A stretch of 64,000 nucleotides of DNA from Streptomyces hundungensis (GTDB lineage: Bacteria > Actinomycetota > Actinomycetes > Streptomycetales > Streptomycetaceae): the NCBI RefSeq assembly GCF_003627815.1, contig NZ_CP032698.1, forward strand, positions 3,534,001-3,598,000, read 5' to 3'. Below are positions 43,620 to 52,777 of this stretch, piece by piece (position 1 is the first letter of the stretch; each line of letters starts with the position of its first letter). The notes below the pieces were generated by a model. It worked only from the letters and a program-made list of their open reading frames with translations. It had not been told where the DNA came from and did no database searches. Both the position numbers and the translations under genes were made by a program.

Positions 43620-45242
43620 TTAGCGGGCCCGCTCCACCCGGCGCTCGTCCCACACCGGCTCCGACGTCTCGCGCACCACTCCGTCCGAGCCGAAGACCAG
43701 ATAGCGGTCGAACGACTTGGAGAACCAGCGGTCGTGGGTCACCGCGAGCACGGTCCCGTCGTACGACTCCAGACCGTCCTGGAGCGCTTCCGCGGACTCC
43801 AGGTCCAGGTTGTCCGTCGGCTCGTCCAGGAGGAGCGCGGTGGTGCCGGCCAGCTCGAGGAGGAGGATCTGGAAGCGGGCCTGCTGGCCGCCGGAGAGCT
43901 TCTCGAAGGGCTGGTCGCCCTGGCGCTCCAGCTCGTAACGCCGCAGCACCGACATCGCGGCCCCACGGTCCTTGGCGTGTTCGCTCCACAGGATGTCGAC
44001 GAGGGTGCGCCCGAGGAGCTCGGGGTGGGCGTGGGTCTGCGCGAAGTGCCCGGGCACGACCCGCGCGCCCAGCTTCCAGTTCCCCGTGTACGCCACCGAC
44101 GCGTCCCCCGCGAGCAGCCGCAGGAAGTGCGACTTCCCGGAGCCATTGGAGCCGAGGACCGCGACCCGCTCGCCGTAGAAGACCTCCAGCGAGAACGGCT
44201 TCATCAGGCCGGTCAGCTCAAGGTTCTCGCAGGTCAGGGCGCGCACACCGGTGCGGCCGCCGCGCAGCCGCATGGTGATCTCCTGCTCGCGCGGCGGCTC
44301 CGGCGGCGGCCCGGCCTCCTCGAACTTCTTGAAGCGCGTCTGCATCGCGTGGTAGCGGGACGCCATGTCGGGGCTGATCGCGGCCTGGTTGCGCAGCCGC
44401 AGCACCAGCGCCTTGAGGCGGGCGTGCTCCTCGTCCCAGCGCCGCTTGAGCTCCTCGAAGCGCGCGAACCGCTCCCGGCGCGCCTGGTGGTAGGTGGCGA
44501 ATCCGGCGCCGTGCACCCACACGTCCGTGCCCGCCGGGCTCGGCTCCAGGCTCACGATCCGCTCGGCGGCTCGGGAGAGCAGCTCCCGGTCGTGCGAGAC
44601 GAACAGGACGGTCTTGCGGGTCTCGCGCAGCCGCTCCTCGAGCCAGCGCTTGCCGGGCACGTCCAGATAGTTGTCCGGTTCGTCCAGGAGCAGCACCTCG
44701 TCGGGCCCGCGCAGCAGCGCCTCCAGGACGAGCCGCTTCTGCTCACCGCCGCTGAGGGTGCGCACCTCGCGGAACTGGGCCTTGTCGTACGGCATCCCGA
44801 GCGCGGCCATGGTGCACATGTCCCAGACCGTCTCGGCCTCGTAGCCGCGCGCCTCCGCCCAGTCGCTGAGCGCCTGCGCGTACTTCATCTGCGCGGCCTC
44901 GTCGTCCACCGTCATGATCAGGTGCTCGGCCGCGTCGACCTCGGCCGCGGCCTCCCTGATCCGGGGCTGGGCGACGGAGACCAGCAGGTCGCGTACGGTC
45001 CGCTCGTCCCGCACCGAGCCGACGAACTGCGGCATCACACCGAGGCCGCCGCTGACCGACACCGAGCCGCCGTGCGGCTGGAGCTCACCGGAGATCATCC
45101 GCAACAGCGTCGTCTTACCGGCCCCGTTGGCGCCGACCAGGGCCACCACCGAGCCCTCCGCCACCCGGAACGAAGCGTCGCCGAGCAGCACCCGCCCGTC
45201 CGGCAGGTAGTACTCCAGGTGTGCAGCCTCAAGATGTCCCAT
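43620..45242 (-). CDS. ABC-F family ATP-binding protein
   Basis: 540 residues with two ATPase domains and no membrane helices. Domain 1: Walker A VGANGAGKTTLLRMI (about 36-50), signature TLSGGEQKRLVLEAL, Walker B VLLLDEPDNYLD. The interdomain linker (about 245-310) is charged and helical. Domain 2: LGSNGSGKSHFLRLL, LSGGQQARFQILLLE, ALLLDEPTDNLD. ABC-F proteins act on ribosomes (translation factors or antibiotic-resistance target protection). There is no neighbouring antibiotic cluster, so a housekeeping role is more likely. Confidence 0.92.
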   Translation of the reverse strand: MGHLEAAHLEYYLPDGRVLLGDASFRVAEGSVVALVGANGAGKTTLLRMISGELQPHGGSVSVSGGLGVMPQFVGSVRDERTVRDLLVSVAQPRIREAAAEVDAAEHLIMTVDDEAAQMKYAQALSDWAEARGYEAETVWDMCTMAALGMPYDKAQFREVRTLSGGEQKRLVLEALLRGPDEVLLLDEPDNYLDVPGKRWLEERLRETRKTVLFVSHDRELLSRAAERIVSLEPSPAGTDVWVHGAGFATYHQARRERFARFEELKRRWDEEHARLKALVLRLRNQAAISPDMASRYHAMQTRFKKFEEAGPPPEPPREQEITMRLRGGRTGVRALTCENLELTGLMKPFSLEVFYGERVAVLGSNGSGKSHFLRLLAGDASVAYTGNWKLGARVVPGHFAQTHAHPELLGRTLVDILWSEHAKDRGAAMSVLRRYELERQGDQPFEKLSGGQQARFQILLLELAGTTALLLDEPTDNLDLESAEALQDGLESYDGTVLAVTHDRWFSKSFDRYLVFGSDGVVRETSEPVWDERRVERAR

Positions 45243-45298
45243 GGGCGGATTGTCGCCCAGGCACCGGCCCCCTGAACAATCGAATTAGGATGCGCGGC

Positions 45299-46141
45299 AT
45301 GAGCTTTGGGCAAGGGGGACCCGGGTGGGGCCCGGGGGATCAGCAGACACCGGACTGGGCGGCGCTCGCCGACGCCTCGGCCGCACGCAACCGGCGCAAG
45401 AAGTGGATCTTCATCGGCGCGGGCGCGGTCGCCACCGCGGCGGTCGTCGCGGTCGTGGCCGCCGTCATCGTGAACGCGGGCTCCTCGGACGACGGCAAGT
45501 CCACGAGCGCGCTGCCCTCTCCCCCGGCGCTGCCCAGCGACAGCGCGCAGCCGGGGCCCTCGTTCTCCCATGTGGCCCCGCCGCCCCCGCCCAACCCGTA
45601 CGACTTCGTCGCCAGCGCGAAGAAGGACACCGCACCGCTCGGCGCCGACACCCTCTTCCCGGGCCAGAGCCTCACCCTGGGCAGCGGCGCCTACGCCAAG
45701 GGCCCCACCGGCAAGGTCACCGACTGCGCCTCGGTCACCCAGGGCTCCCTGGGCGCGACCCTCGCCAACAACGGCTGCCGGCAGGTCATCCGGGCCACCT
45801 TCACCAAGGACGGCGTCGCGGTCACGGTGGGCGTCGCGGTCTTCGACACCGACGTGCAGGCCACCAAGGCCAAGGAGCAGGCGTCCGGCGGCATAGCCTC
45901 GCTTTCGGGCTCCGGAGTGAACACCTTCTGCCGCGGCGGATCGGTCTGCCGCAACACGACCAACTCCTATGGCCGCTATGCCTACTTCACGATCAGCGGC
46001 TTCACCAACGGCAAGAACGTGACGCAGGGCGACACGGCCGTCTTCGCCGCGGGCAACGACCTCGCGAAGTTCACCTTCGACCAGATCGTCGCCCGCGGCC
46101 GCAACCAGGCCTCAGCAGCAGCCGCCCGGCCCGCCGCCTGA
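45299..46141 (+). CDS. Membrane-anchored secreted protein of unknown function
   Basis: 280 residues from the ATG at 45299. A short Gly/Pro-rich cytosolic N-terminus with [13 protein letters not shown], one membrane helix ([25 protein letters not shown], about 38-62), a Pro/Ser linker (about 70-95) and an extracellular domain with four cysteines in two pairs (DCASV..NNGCRQV and [10 protein letters not shown]). Not recognised beyond the general Streptomyces surface-protein pattern. Divergent from ABC-F; its last 30 bp overlap the end of convergent truA. Confidence 0.78.
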   Translation: MSFGQGGPGWGPGDQQTPDWAALADASAARNRRKKWIFIGAGAVATAAVVAVVAAVIVNAGSSDDGKSTSALPSPPALPSDSAQPGPSFSHVAPPPPPNPYDFVASAKKDTAPLGADTLFPGQSLTLGSGAYAKGPTGKVTDCASVTQGSLGATLANNGCRQVIRATFTKDGVAVTVGVAVFDTDVQATKAKEQASGGIASLSGSGVNTFCRGGSVCRNTTNSYGRYAYFTISGFTNGKNVTQGDTAVFAAGNDLAKFTFDQIVARGRNQASAAAARPAA

Positions 46142-46984
46142 ACTCCCGGGCAGGGTACGGAGGTTGCGGGCCTCCTTGCTGCGCGCGGCGAGCAACTCGT
46201 CGGCGGGGTAACCGACTTCCTCCAGGGTCAGCCCGTGCGGCTTGACCACGTGTACGGAGGAGTCGCGCACCGCCGCCGCGAGGACCTTGCCGGGCCACTC
46301 CACGCCCCGGTGCCCGTCACCGACGTACAGCAGCGCGCCCACCAGTGAGCGCACCATGTTGTGGCAGAAGGCGTCCGCGCGCACCGTCGCGGTGACGATC
46401 CCGTCGTCGCCGCGCGCCCAGGACAGCTCCTGGAGGGTGCGGATGGTGGTGGCGCCCTCGCGCTTCTTGCAGTACGCCGCGAAGTCGTGCTCGCCGAGCA
46501 GCGCCGCGGACGCCGCGTTCATCGCCTCGACGTCCAACTCCCAGTCGTGCCACAGGACATGACCGCGCAGCAGGGGGTCCACCCCGCCGACGTTGTCGGT
46601 CACCCGGTAGGCGTACCGGCGCCAGATGGCGGAGAACCGCGCGTTGAACCCGCTCGGGGCCTCGGCGATCCGCCAGATCCGCACATCGTGCGGCAGCCGC
46701 CCCGCCATCCGCCGCAGCAGCTTCTCGCGGTGCTCGGCCCACACCTCTTGCGGCAGGTCGACATGGGCGACCTGGCCGCGCGCGTGCACTCCCGCGTCCG
46801 TACGCCCGGCGACCGTCAGGTCGTAACTCACGTCGGAGCGCGTCACCGTGCGCAGCGCGTCCTCAATCTCGCCCTGTACGGTCCGGCGCCCCAGCGGCTG
46901 CCGGGCCCAGCCGGAGAAGTCCTTGCCGTCGTAGGACAGATCAAGCCGCACCCGGACGAGGCCGGGCTCCACCTCATCACTCAC
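46112..46984 (-). CDS. truA: tRNA pseudouridine(38-40) synthase
   Basis: 290 residues. [31 protein letters not shown], catalytic Asp in [35 protein letters not shown] and the [19 protein letters not shown] segment. The C-terminal [11 protein letters not shown] end overlaps the convergent gene. Lies downstream of rplQ, separated by a terminator, as in other streptomycetes. Confidence 0.96.
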   Translation of the reverse strand: MSDEVEPGLVRVRLDLSYDGKDFSGWARQPLGRRTVQGEIEDALRTVTRSDVSYDLTVAGRTDAGVHARGQVAHVDLPQEVWAEHREKLLRRMAGRLPHDVRIWRIAEAPSGFNARFSAIWRRYAYRVTDNVGGVDPLLRGHVLWHDWELDVEAMNAASAALLGEHDFAAYCKKREGATTIRTLQELSWARGDDGIVTATVRADAFCHNMVRSLVGALLYVGDGHRGVEWPGKVLAAAVRDSSVHVVKPHGLTLEEVGYPADELLAARSKEARNLRTLPGSSGGGPGGCC

Positions 46985-47016
46985 GTAACAGATCCTCTCA
47001 ACGCATCTCGACAGCA

Positions 47017-47052
47017 GAACGGGCCCGCCCCCCGAAGGGAACGGGCCCGTTC
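47017..47052 (-). terminator. Terminator downstream of rplQ
   Basis: GAACGGGCCCG (47017-47027) pairs with CGGGCCCGTTC (47042-47052). It closes the alpha operon before truA. Confidence 0.88.
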
Positions 47053-47069
47053 ACCAGCCTTCAGAACGC

Positions 47070-47558
47070 TTACGCGTCCTTCGCCTCGTCGGCCGGCTTG
47101 GCGTCCTCGACGTTCTCGGCGTCAGCGGCCTTGGCGTCGGACTCCTTGACGGCGCGCACGGTGGCGGCCTCGGCCTCGGCGACGGTCGCCTTCTTGGCGA
47201 TCTCGCCCTCGACCAGCTCGATCACGGCCATCGGAGCGTTGTCACCACGGCGGTTGCCGATCTTGGTGATACGGGTGTAGCCACCCGGACGCTCCTCGTA
47301 GCGGGGCGCGATCTCGGTGAAGAGGGTGTGGACGATGCCCTTGTCGGTGATCGTCTGAAGCACCAGGCGACGGTTGTGGATGTCGCCCTTCTTCGCCTTG
47401 GTGATCAGGCGCTCGGCGACCGGACGCAGGCGGCGGGCCTTGGCCTCGGTCGTCGTGATGCGGCCGTGCTCGAAGAGCGACTTCGCCAGGTTGGCGAGGA
47501 GCAGACGCTCGTGCGCGGCGCTGCCGCCCAGGCGGGCACCCTTTGCGGGACGCGGCAT
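47070..47558 (-). CDS. rplQ: Ribosomal protein L17 (bL17)
   Basis: 162 residues from the ATG at 47558: [56 protein letters not shown]. The C-terminal 45 residues ([43 protein letters not shown]) form an acidic Ala/Glu/Asp-rich extension of the kind seen in actinobacteria. The ORF can be read eight codons further upstream, but the conserved protein starts here. Last gene of the alpha operon. Confidence 0.96.
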   Translation of the reverse strand: MPRPAKGARLGGSAAHERLLLANLAKSLFEHGRITTTEAKARRLRPVAERLITKAKKGDIHNRRLVLQTITDKGIVHTLFTEIAPRYEERPGGYTRITKIGNRRGDNAPMAVIELVEGEIAKKATVAEAEAATVRAVKESDAKAADAENVEDAKPADEAKDA

Positions 47559-47739
47559 GGTGATTCTCCTAGTGATCTGCACCGGCCGTATGAGGTACCG
47601 ATGTCAGTGTCCGAGCAGGCGGCCGCCTGTCGGAGATCCGGAAGCAGCCCCGAAGGGGCGCTTCCGGAAGGGGCGCGGGGAACTGCGCGATCAAGCACAG
47701 AGCACCCGCACCCAAGAACGGACCGGACGGCCCGAGCTC
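47559..47739. other. rpoA-rplQ gap with one repeat module
   Basis: 181 bp between rpoA and rplQ. It holds a single copy of the GGGGCGCGGGGAACTGCGCGA module (47675-47695), preceded by CGAAGGGGCGCTTCCGGAAGGGGCG, an inverted GCTTCCGGAAG core. Notable because the module lies inside an operon, not between transcription units. Confidence 0.75.
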
Positions 47740-48762
47740 TTAGTACTGCTCGGTCTCCACGAACCCGGCGTCCGCGTCATCATCGGCGCCGAAGGCGTCA
47801 GCCGCGGCGGTCGGGTCGAAGCCGGGAGGCGAGTCCTTCAGCGCGAGGCCCATACCGGCCAGCTTCGCCTTGACCTCGTCGATCGACTTCGCACCGAAGT
47901 TGCGGATGTCGAGCAGGTCCGCCTCGGAGCGCGCCACGAGCTCACCCACGGAGTGGATGCCCTCACGCTTGAGGCAGTTGTACGACCGAACGGTGAGCTC
48001 AAGCTCCTCGATCGGCAGGGCGAGATCGGCGGCGAGGGCGGCGTCCGTCGGGGACGGGCCCATGTCGATGCCCTCGGCGTCGATGTTGAGCTCGCGCGCC
48101 AGACCGAACAGCTCGACCAGGGTCTTACCGGCCGACGCCATGGCGTCACGGGGACGCATGGCCTGCTTGGTCTCGACGTCGACGATCAGCTTGTCGAAGT
48201 CGGTGCGCTGCTCGACACGGGTCGCCTCGACCTTGTACGTGACCTTGAGCACCGGGGAGTAGATGGAGTCGACCGGGATGCGGCCGATCTCCTGGCCCAG
48301 CTGCTTGTTCTGCACGGCGGAGACGTAGCCGCGACCGCGCTCGACGGTCAGCTCCATCTCCAGCTTGCCCTTGCCGTTGAGCGTGGCGAGCACCAGGTCG
48401 GGGTTGTGCACCTCGACACCGGCCGGCGGGGCGATGTCAGCAGCGGTGACCAGGCCGGGACCCTGCTTGCGCAGGTACATCACGACCGGCTCGTCGTGCT
48501 CCGAGGAGACGACCAGCTGCTTGATGTTGAGGATGAGGTCGGTGACGTCCTCCTTGACGCCCGGCACGGTGGTGAACTCGTGCAGGACACCGTCGATCCG
48601 GATGCTGGTGACAGCGGCGCCGGGGATCGAGGAGAGGAGCGTACGACGCAGGGAGTTGCCGAGCGTGTAGCCGAAGCCGGGCTCCAGGGGCTCGATGACG
48701 AACCGCGAGCGGTACTCGTCAACGACCTCTTCGGTCAGCGAGGGGCGCTGAGCGATAAGCAT
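47740..48762 (-). CDS. rpoA: RNA polymerase alpha subunit
   Basis: 340 residues. N-terminal dimerisation domain ([42 protein letters not shown]), a linker, and the C-terminal domain ([51 protein letters not shown]) that contacts UP elements and activators. Ends in an acidic tail. In the conserved order rpsM-rpsK-rpoA-rplQ. Confidence 0.98.
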   Translation of the reverse strand: MLIAQRPSLTEEVVDEYRSRFVIEPLEPGFGYTLGNSLRRTLLSSIPGAAVTSIRIDGVLHEFTTVPGVKEDVTDLILNIKQLVVSSEHDEPVVMYLRKQGPGLVTAADIAPPAGVEVHNPDLVLATLNGKGKLEMELTVERGRGYVSAVQNKQLGQEIGRIPVDSIYSPVLKVTYKVEATRVEQRTDFDKLIVDVETKQAMRPRDAMASAGKTLVELFGLARELNIDAEGIDMGPSPTDAALAADLALPIEELELTVRSYNCLKREGIHSVGELVARSEADLLDIRNFGAKSIDEVKAKLAGMGLALKDSPPGFDPTAAADAFGADDDADAGFVETEQY

Positions 48763-48927
48763 GGGGAGATCCTTCAGTCATGGGCACCCACTATTTGATG
48801 CCCTGCTGGGTACTGCGGGGTACTGCGTACTGCAAGGGTACGGGCGGCACAGCCCGAAGGAGCCGTACCGCCCGAGCCTTGAAGCCGAAAAGCCGGCGCC
48901 AACCACAGATGCGTAACGCACCTGAGG

Positions 48928-49332
48928 TCAGACGCGCCTCCGCTTGGGGGGACGGCAGCCGTTGTGCGGCGTGGGGGTGACGTCCTGGATGGAGCCGACC
49001 TCAAGACCGGTCGCCTGAAGCGAACGGATGGCGGTCTCGCGACCCGAACCCGGGCCCTTGACGAAGACGTCAACCTTGCGCATGCCGTGCTCCTGCGCGC
49101 GGCGGGCGGCCGACTCGGCGGCCATCTGCGCGGCGAACGGAGTCGACTTGCGGGAGCCCTTGAAGCCGACGTGGCCGGCGGACGCCCAGGAGATCACGTT
49201 GCCCGAGGGGTCCGTGATCGAGACGATGGTGTTGTTGAACGTGCTCTTGATGTGCGCGTGGCCGTGAGCGACGTTCTTCTTTTCCTTGCGGCGCACCTTC
49301 TTGGCAGCGCCCTGACGACCCTTGGGGGGCAT
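48928..49332 (-). CDS. rpsK: Ribosomal protein S11 (uS11)
   Basis: 134 residues, basic N-terminus ([53 protein letters not shown]) and the C-terminal [15 protein letters not shown] end. Binds the 30S platform near the Shine-Dalgarno helix. Between rpsM and rpoA. Confidence 0.98.
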   Translation of the reverse strand: MPPKGRQGAAKKVRRKEKKNVAHGHAHIKSTFNNTIVSITDPSGNVISWASAGHVGFKGSRKSTPFAAQMAAESAARRAQEHGMRKVDVFVKGPGSGRETAIRSLQATGLEVGSIQDVTPTPHNGCRPPKRRRV

Positions 49333-49403
49333 GTCTTACTCCAGCTGGAGAGGGGAGGTGATCGGTCCTACAGCGAAGACCGCTGAAAAGCGTCCGCTGT
49401 GGA

Positions 49404-49784
49404 CTACTTCTTGCCCGGCTTCTTCTTACCGGCGATGGCGCGACGCGGGCCCTTGCGGGTACGAGCGTTCGTGCTGGTGCGCTGACCGTGGACCGGCAGA
49501 CCACGACGGTGGCGCAGACCCTGGTAGCAGCCGATCTCGACCTTGCGGCGGATGTCGGCGGCAACCTCACGGCGAAGGTCACCCTCGGTACGGAGGTTGG
49601 CGTCCACGTACTCGCGGATCTTGACCAGGTCCTCTTCGGCCAGGTCGCGAACGCGGGTGTTCGGGTTCACGCCGGTCGAGGCGAGGATCTCCTTGGACCG
49701 GGTGCGCCCGATACCGAAGACGTAGGTGAGTGCGATCTCCACGCGCTTTTCGCGCGGGATGTCAACACCGGAAACGCGTGCCAT
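49404..49784 (-). CDS. rpsM: Ribosomal protein S13 (uS13)
   Basis: 126 residues: [68 protein letters not shown]. 30S head protein contacting the P-site tRNA and the 50S subunit. The order rpmJ-rpsM-rpsK is normal. Confidence 0.98.
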   Translation of the reverse strand: MARVSGVDIPREKRVEIALTYVFGIGRTRSKEILASTGVNPNTRVRDLAEEDLVKIREYVDANLRTEGDLRREVAADIRRKVEIGCYQGLRHRRGLPVHGQRTSTNARTRKGPRRAIAGKKKPGKK

Positions 49785-49973
49785 TTACTGGCTCCAGTTG
49801 TTTTCGGGGGTCTTCCACAGCACCGTTCCCGACCGCCGTACTAGGTACGTTTCGGGTCCCCGGCCCCCGCCGGAGGTGTCACCAGCCGGGGAAACCGGCC
49901 AGGTGGGCGCTGCGTATGTACGTTTTGCTCGCGTCGCTTGAAGAACTGCGGAGTGCAGGTCGGTCGGCGTGCG

Positions 49974-50087
49974 TCAGCCCTGGCGCTGCTTGTGGCGCAG
50001 GTTGTCGCAGATGACCATGACCCGGCCGTGACGGCGGATCACCTTGCACTTGTCGCAGATCTTCTTGACGCTCGGCTTGACCTTCAT
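49974..50087 (-). CDS. rpmJ: Ribosomal protein L36 (bL36), zinc-binding form
   Basis: 37 residues: [29 protein letters not shown]... Cys11, Cys14, Cys27 and the later His32 form the zinc-binding (C+) set. Below the length cut-off of ordinary gene calls, but identified by its position between infA and rpsM and by the exact family sequence. Confidence 0.97.
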   Translation of the reverse strand: MKVKPSVKKICDKCKVIRRHGRVMVICDNLRHKQRQG

Positions 50088-50148
50088 GGGATGTCAGGTT
50101 CTCCGGGTCAGTGCCACCGCCGCCTGGAACAGACGGCGCGGGCAAGAT

Positions 50149-50370
50149 CTACTTGTACCGGTAGACGATCCGGCCACGCGTCAGGTCGTACGGAGAGAGC
50201 TCCACCACGACCCGGTCATCCGGGAGGATACGGATGTAGTGCATCCGCATCTTGCCGCTGATGTGCGCGAGGACTTTGTGACCGTTCTGGAGTTCCACCT
50301 TGAACATGGCGTTCGGGAGGGACTCGATCACGGTGCCCTCGATTTCGATGGCACCTTGCTTCTTGGCCAC
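50149..50370 (-). CDS. infA: Translation initiation factor IF-1
   Basis: 73 residues from the GTG at 50370 ([73 protein letters not shown]). Single OB fold that blocks the A site during initiation. A longer reading to 50427 adds non-conserved residues. In the usual map-infA-rpmJ order; the 205-bp gap upstream probably holds an extra promoter, which I could not resolve. Confidence 0.98.
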   Translation of the reverse strand: MAKKQGAIEIEGTVIESLPNAMFKVELQNGHKVLAHISGKMRMHYIRILPDDRVVVELSPYDLTRGRIVYRYK

Positions 50371-50575
50371 GCTTCGCCTTTCGAATCGGCTACCTTGATC
50401 GACTCCCGCAGCCGTGTGTGGACACACGGGTACACGAGAGCCGACGCATCAGTCTACGACAGGCCACTCGAAAAGACGAATCCGGGGAGTTTGCCCGCCA
50501 TCGTAGATCCTTAAGCGGCCTGACATACGTGTCTGAACCAGCGGGTCGGCCGGCTTGTTTCCCGGCCGCCCGGCC

Positions 50576-50637
50576 CTCAGCCCAGCGGGTCCGGGGCCGT
50601 CGTGACCCCGTACTCCGCGAGCTTGGCCTTGCCGCCG
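50576..50637. repeat. Displaced copy of the map 3' end
   Basis: 62 bp identical to 50729-50790, which encodes the last residues and stop codon of map. The 91 bp between the copies is unrelated GC-rich sequence. Untranslated here. Confidence 0.92.
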
Positions 50638-50729
50638 ACCCATCCCCCACGCAGCTCTCGCGGGCTCGGCGCCGGGGCGCCTCACAAGCGTCGAGCGGCT
50701 GCGCCGGCCTCCGACCGGCGACCCGTGGC

Positions 50730-51575
50730 TCAGCCCAGCGGGTCCGGGGCCGTCGTGACCCCGTACTCCGCGAGCTTGGCCTTGCCGCCGTCCGGCATCG
50801 TCAGGACCAGCGGGCCGTTCTCCGTCAGGGCGACCGAGTGCTCCCAGTGCGAGGACCAGGAACCGTCCGTGGTGATGACCGTCCAGTCGTCCTCCAGGAC
50901 CTCCGTGCGGGGCGTGCCCAGGGAGACCATGGGCTCGATCGCCAGGCAGAAGCCGGGGACGAGCTTGGGGTTGTGACGACCGAGCATCCGGCGCTTGTCG
51001 ACGTAGTTCAGGAGGTGCGGGTCCATGTGCATCTCGGACCCGATGCCGTGGCCCCCGTAGTCCTCGACGATCCCGTACTTACCGGTCGCGGGGCGGGGCT
51101 GGCGGCGGATGTACGACTCGATCGCGCGCGAGACGTCGATGAGCTTGTTGCCCTTCTTCACCGCGGCGATGCCGGCCCACATCGACTCCTCGGTCACCCG
51201 GGAGAGCTCGACCAGCTCGGGCGCGTGCCCGCTGCCGACGAAGGCGGTGTACGCGGCGTCGCCGTGCCAGCCGTCGATGATCGCGCCGGCGTCGATGGAG
51301 ATGATGTCGCCGTCCTTCAGGACGGTCTTGTCGTCCGGGATGCCGTGGACGACGACCTCGTTGACCGAGGTGCAGATCGTGGCGGGGAAGCCGCCGTAGC
51401 CCAGGAAGTTGGACTTCGCCCCGTGCTCGGCGATGACCTTGCGGGCCACCTCGTCCAGGTCCTTCGTCGTGGACCCCGGCACGGCTGCCTCGCGGGTGGC
51501 GGCGTGGATCGCGGCGACGACCAGTCCCGCCTCGCGCATCTTCGCGATCTGCTCGGGGGTCTTGATCTCCACCAT
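50730..51575 (-). CDS. map: Methionine aminopeptidase, type I
   Basis: 281 residues from the ATG at 51575 (MVEIKTPEQIAKMREAGLVVAAIHA). Metal ligands lie in HGIPDDKTVLKDGDIISIDAGAIIDGWHGDAAYT (Asp pair), YGGHGIGSEMHMDP (His) and FCLAIEPMVSLG (Glu), plus a late Glu around SHWEHSVALTENGPLVLT. Removes N-terminal Met. Its 3' 62 bp are duplicated about 150 bp downstream. Separated from adk by a 545-bp repeat field, unlike the tight spacing in many bacteria. Confidence 0.96.
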   Translation of the reverse strand: MVEIKTPEQIAKMREAGLVVAAIHAATREAAVPGSTTKDLDEVARKVIAEHGAKSNFLGYGGFPATICTSVNEVVVHGIPDDKTVLKDGDIISIDAGAIIDGWHGDAAYTAFVGSGHAPELVELSRVTEESMWAGIAAVKKGNKLIDVSRAIESYIRRQPRPATGKYGIVEDYGGHGIGSEMHMDPHLLNYVDKRRMLGRHNPKLVPGFCLAIEPMVSLGTPRTEVLEDDWTVITTDGSWSSHWEHSVALTENGPLVLTMPDGGKAKLAEYGVTTAPDPLG

Positions 51576-51649
51576 GTGCGGCTCACGCCTTTCTGGACAG
51601 GTACGGGTCACCCCCAACGATAAGGCTTCCGCGCCAACCCCCGTCTGCC

Positions 51650-52050
51650 CCCGAGCCCCCTCACCCAGGGCCGGCCTTGACGTGCGCGCCGACACCCAAC
51701 CGGCCGCGCAGTTCCCCGCGCCCCTAACCCCTCTCGACCCTGCGGACCGTGCCGCTTCCCGCACCCCCAAAACCCTCGGTCACGTGCGGACCGTGCCCGC
51801 TTCTCGCGCAGTTCCCCGCGCCCCTAGCGGATCGGCGCTGGCCCGCACCCGCATCTTCAGCCCGTCCGGCGATTGAGGACGAGCGCCCTTCAGGCGCGAA
51901 CGGGGTCTGGGGCAGAGCCCCAGGGCCTTCGCCTGCGGACCGTGGTCGGCTGGTCGCGCAGTTCCCCGCGCCCCTTAACTGCTCGGCGCCGGCCAGCACC
52001 CCAGCCCGTCCGGCGATTGAGGACGAGCGGCATTCGGGCGCGAAGGGGGC
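51650..52050. repeat. Mosaic intergenic repeats between adk and map
   Basis: Three GCGCAGTTCCCCGCGCCCCT modules (51705-51726, 51807-51826, 51954-51975), two GTCCGGCGATTGAGGACGAGCGxC modules (51869, 52008), one CTGGGGCAGAGCCCCAG hairpin (51905-51921) and GACCGTGGTCGGCTGGT-type linkers. It splits the adk-map junction. No gene seen in 51576-52060. Confidence 0.9.
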
Positions 52051-52060
52051 TGGACGCGGG

Positions 52061-52098
52061 ACGGCCGCGGCGCCCCCCGGGAGGGGTGCCGCGGCCGT
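52061..52098 (-). terminator. Terminator downstream of adk
   Basis: ACGGCCGCGGC (52061-52071) pairs with GCCGCGGCCGT (52088-52098), with extra C/G pairs in the loop. It implies that map has its own promoter within the repeat field. Confidence 0.85.
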
Positions 52099-52120
52099 CG
52101 TGCCGTACTGGCTGCGAAAA

Positions 52121-52777
52121 CTACGCCGCTTCGCGGCGCAACGCGTCCATCGCCTTCTTCGTGACCTCGTCGACCTTGCCCAGCGCGGAGATCGTGATGA
52201 CCAGACCCTGCGCACGGTAGTAGTCGATGATCGGCTCGGTCTCGCTGTGGTAGACCTCGAGCCGCTTGCGTACCGTGTCCTCGGTGTCGTCGCCGCGCTG
52301 GTACAGCTCCCCGCCGCACTTGTCGCAGACGCCGTCCTGCTTCGGGGCGTTGTACGACACGTGGAAGACGTGCGCGCTGTCGCTGCGGCAGATGCGCCGG
52401 CCGGCGATCCGCTTGACGACCTCGTCCTCGGGTACTTCGAGGTCGAGCACCGCGTCCAGCTTCACGCCGTCCGCCTTCAGCACCTCGTCGAGCGCCTCGG
52501 CCTGGACCACGTTGCGCGGGAAGCCGTCGAGCAGGAAGCCGTTCTCGGCGTCCGGCGCTTCCATGCGGTCCTTGGCCATCCCGATGGTGACCTCGTCCGG
52601 CACCAGGTTGCCCGCGTCCATGAACGCCTTGGCAGCCTTGCCCAGCTCCGTGCCCTGGCTGATGTTGGCACGGAAGAGGTCGCCCGTGGAGATGTGCGGG
52701 ATCGCCAGGTTCTGGGCAAGGAACGCGGCCTGCGTTCCCTTGCCTGCACCGGGCGGTCCGACGAGGACGATTCGCAT
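52121..52777 (-). CDS. adk: Adenylate kinase, long-lid form
   Basis: 218 residues. P-loop GPPGAGKGTQ (7-16), LDGFPRN, and a long LID containing GRRICRSDSAHVFH and CDKCGGELYQR. One of the usual four zinc-ligand cysteines of the lid is replaced (CRSD in the first half), so metal binding may be altered. The ATG at 52777 overlaps the secY stop (TGATG), so the two are coupled. Confidence 0.97.
   Translation of the reverse strand: MRIVLVGPPGAGKGTQAAFLAQNLAIPHISTGDLFRANISQGTELGKAAKAFMDAGNLVPDEVTIGMAKDRMEAPDAENGFLLDGFPRNVVQAEALDEVLKADGVKLDAVLDLEVPEDEVVKRIAGRRICRSDSAHVFHVSYNAPKQDGVCDKCGGELYQRGDDTEDTVRKRLEVYHSETEPIIDYYRAQGLVITISALGKVDEVTKKAMDALRREAA

Noticed and set aside
50576..50637. Integrated element with att sites at map
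   Set aside because: Only 91 bp lie between the copies and no integrase is present; kept as a duplication.
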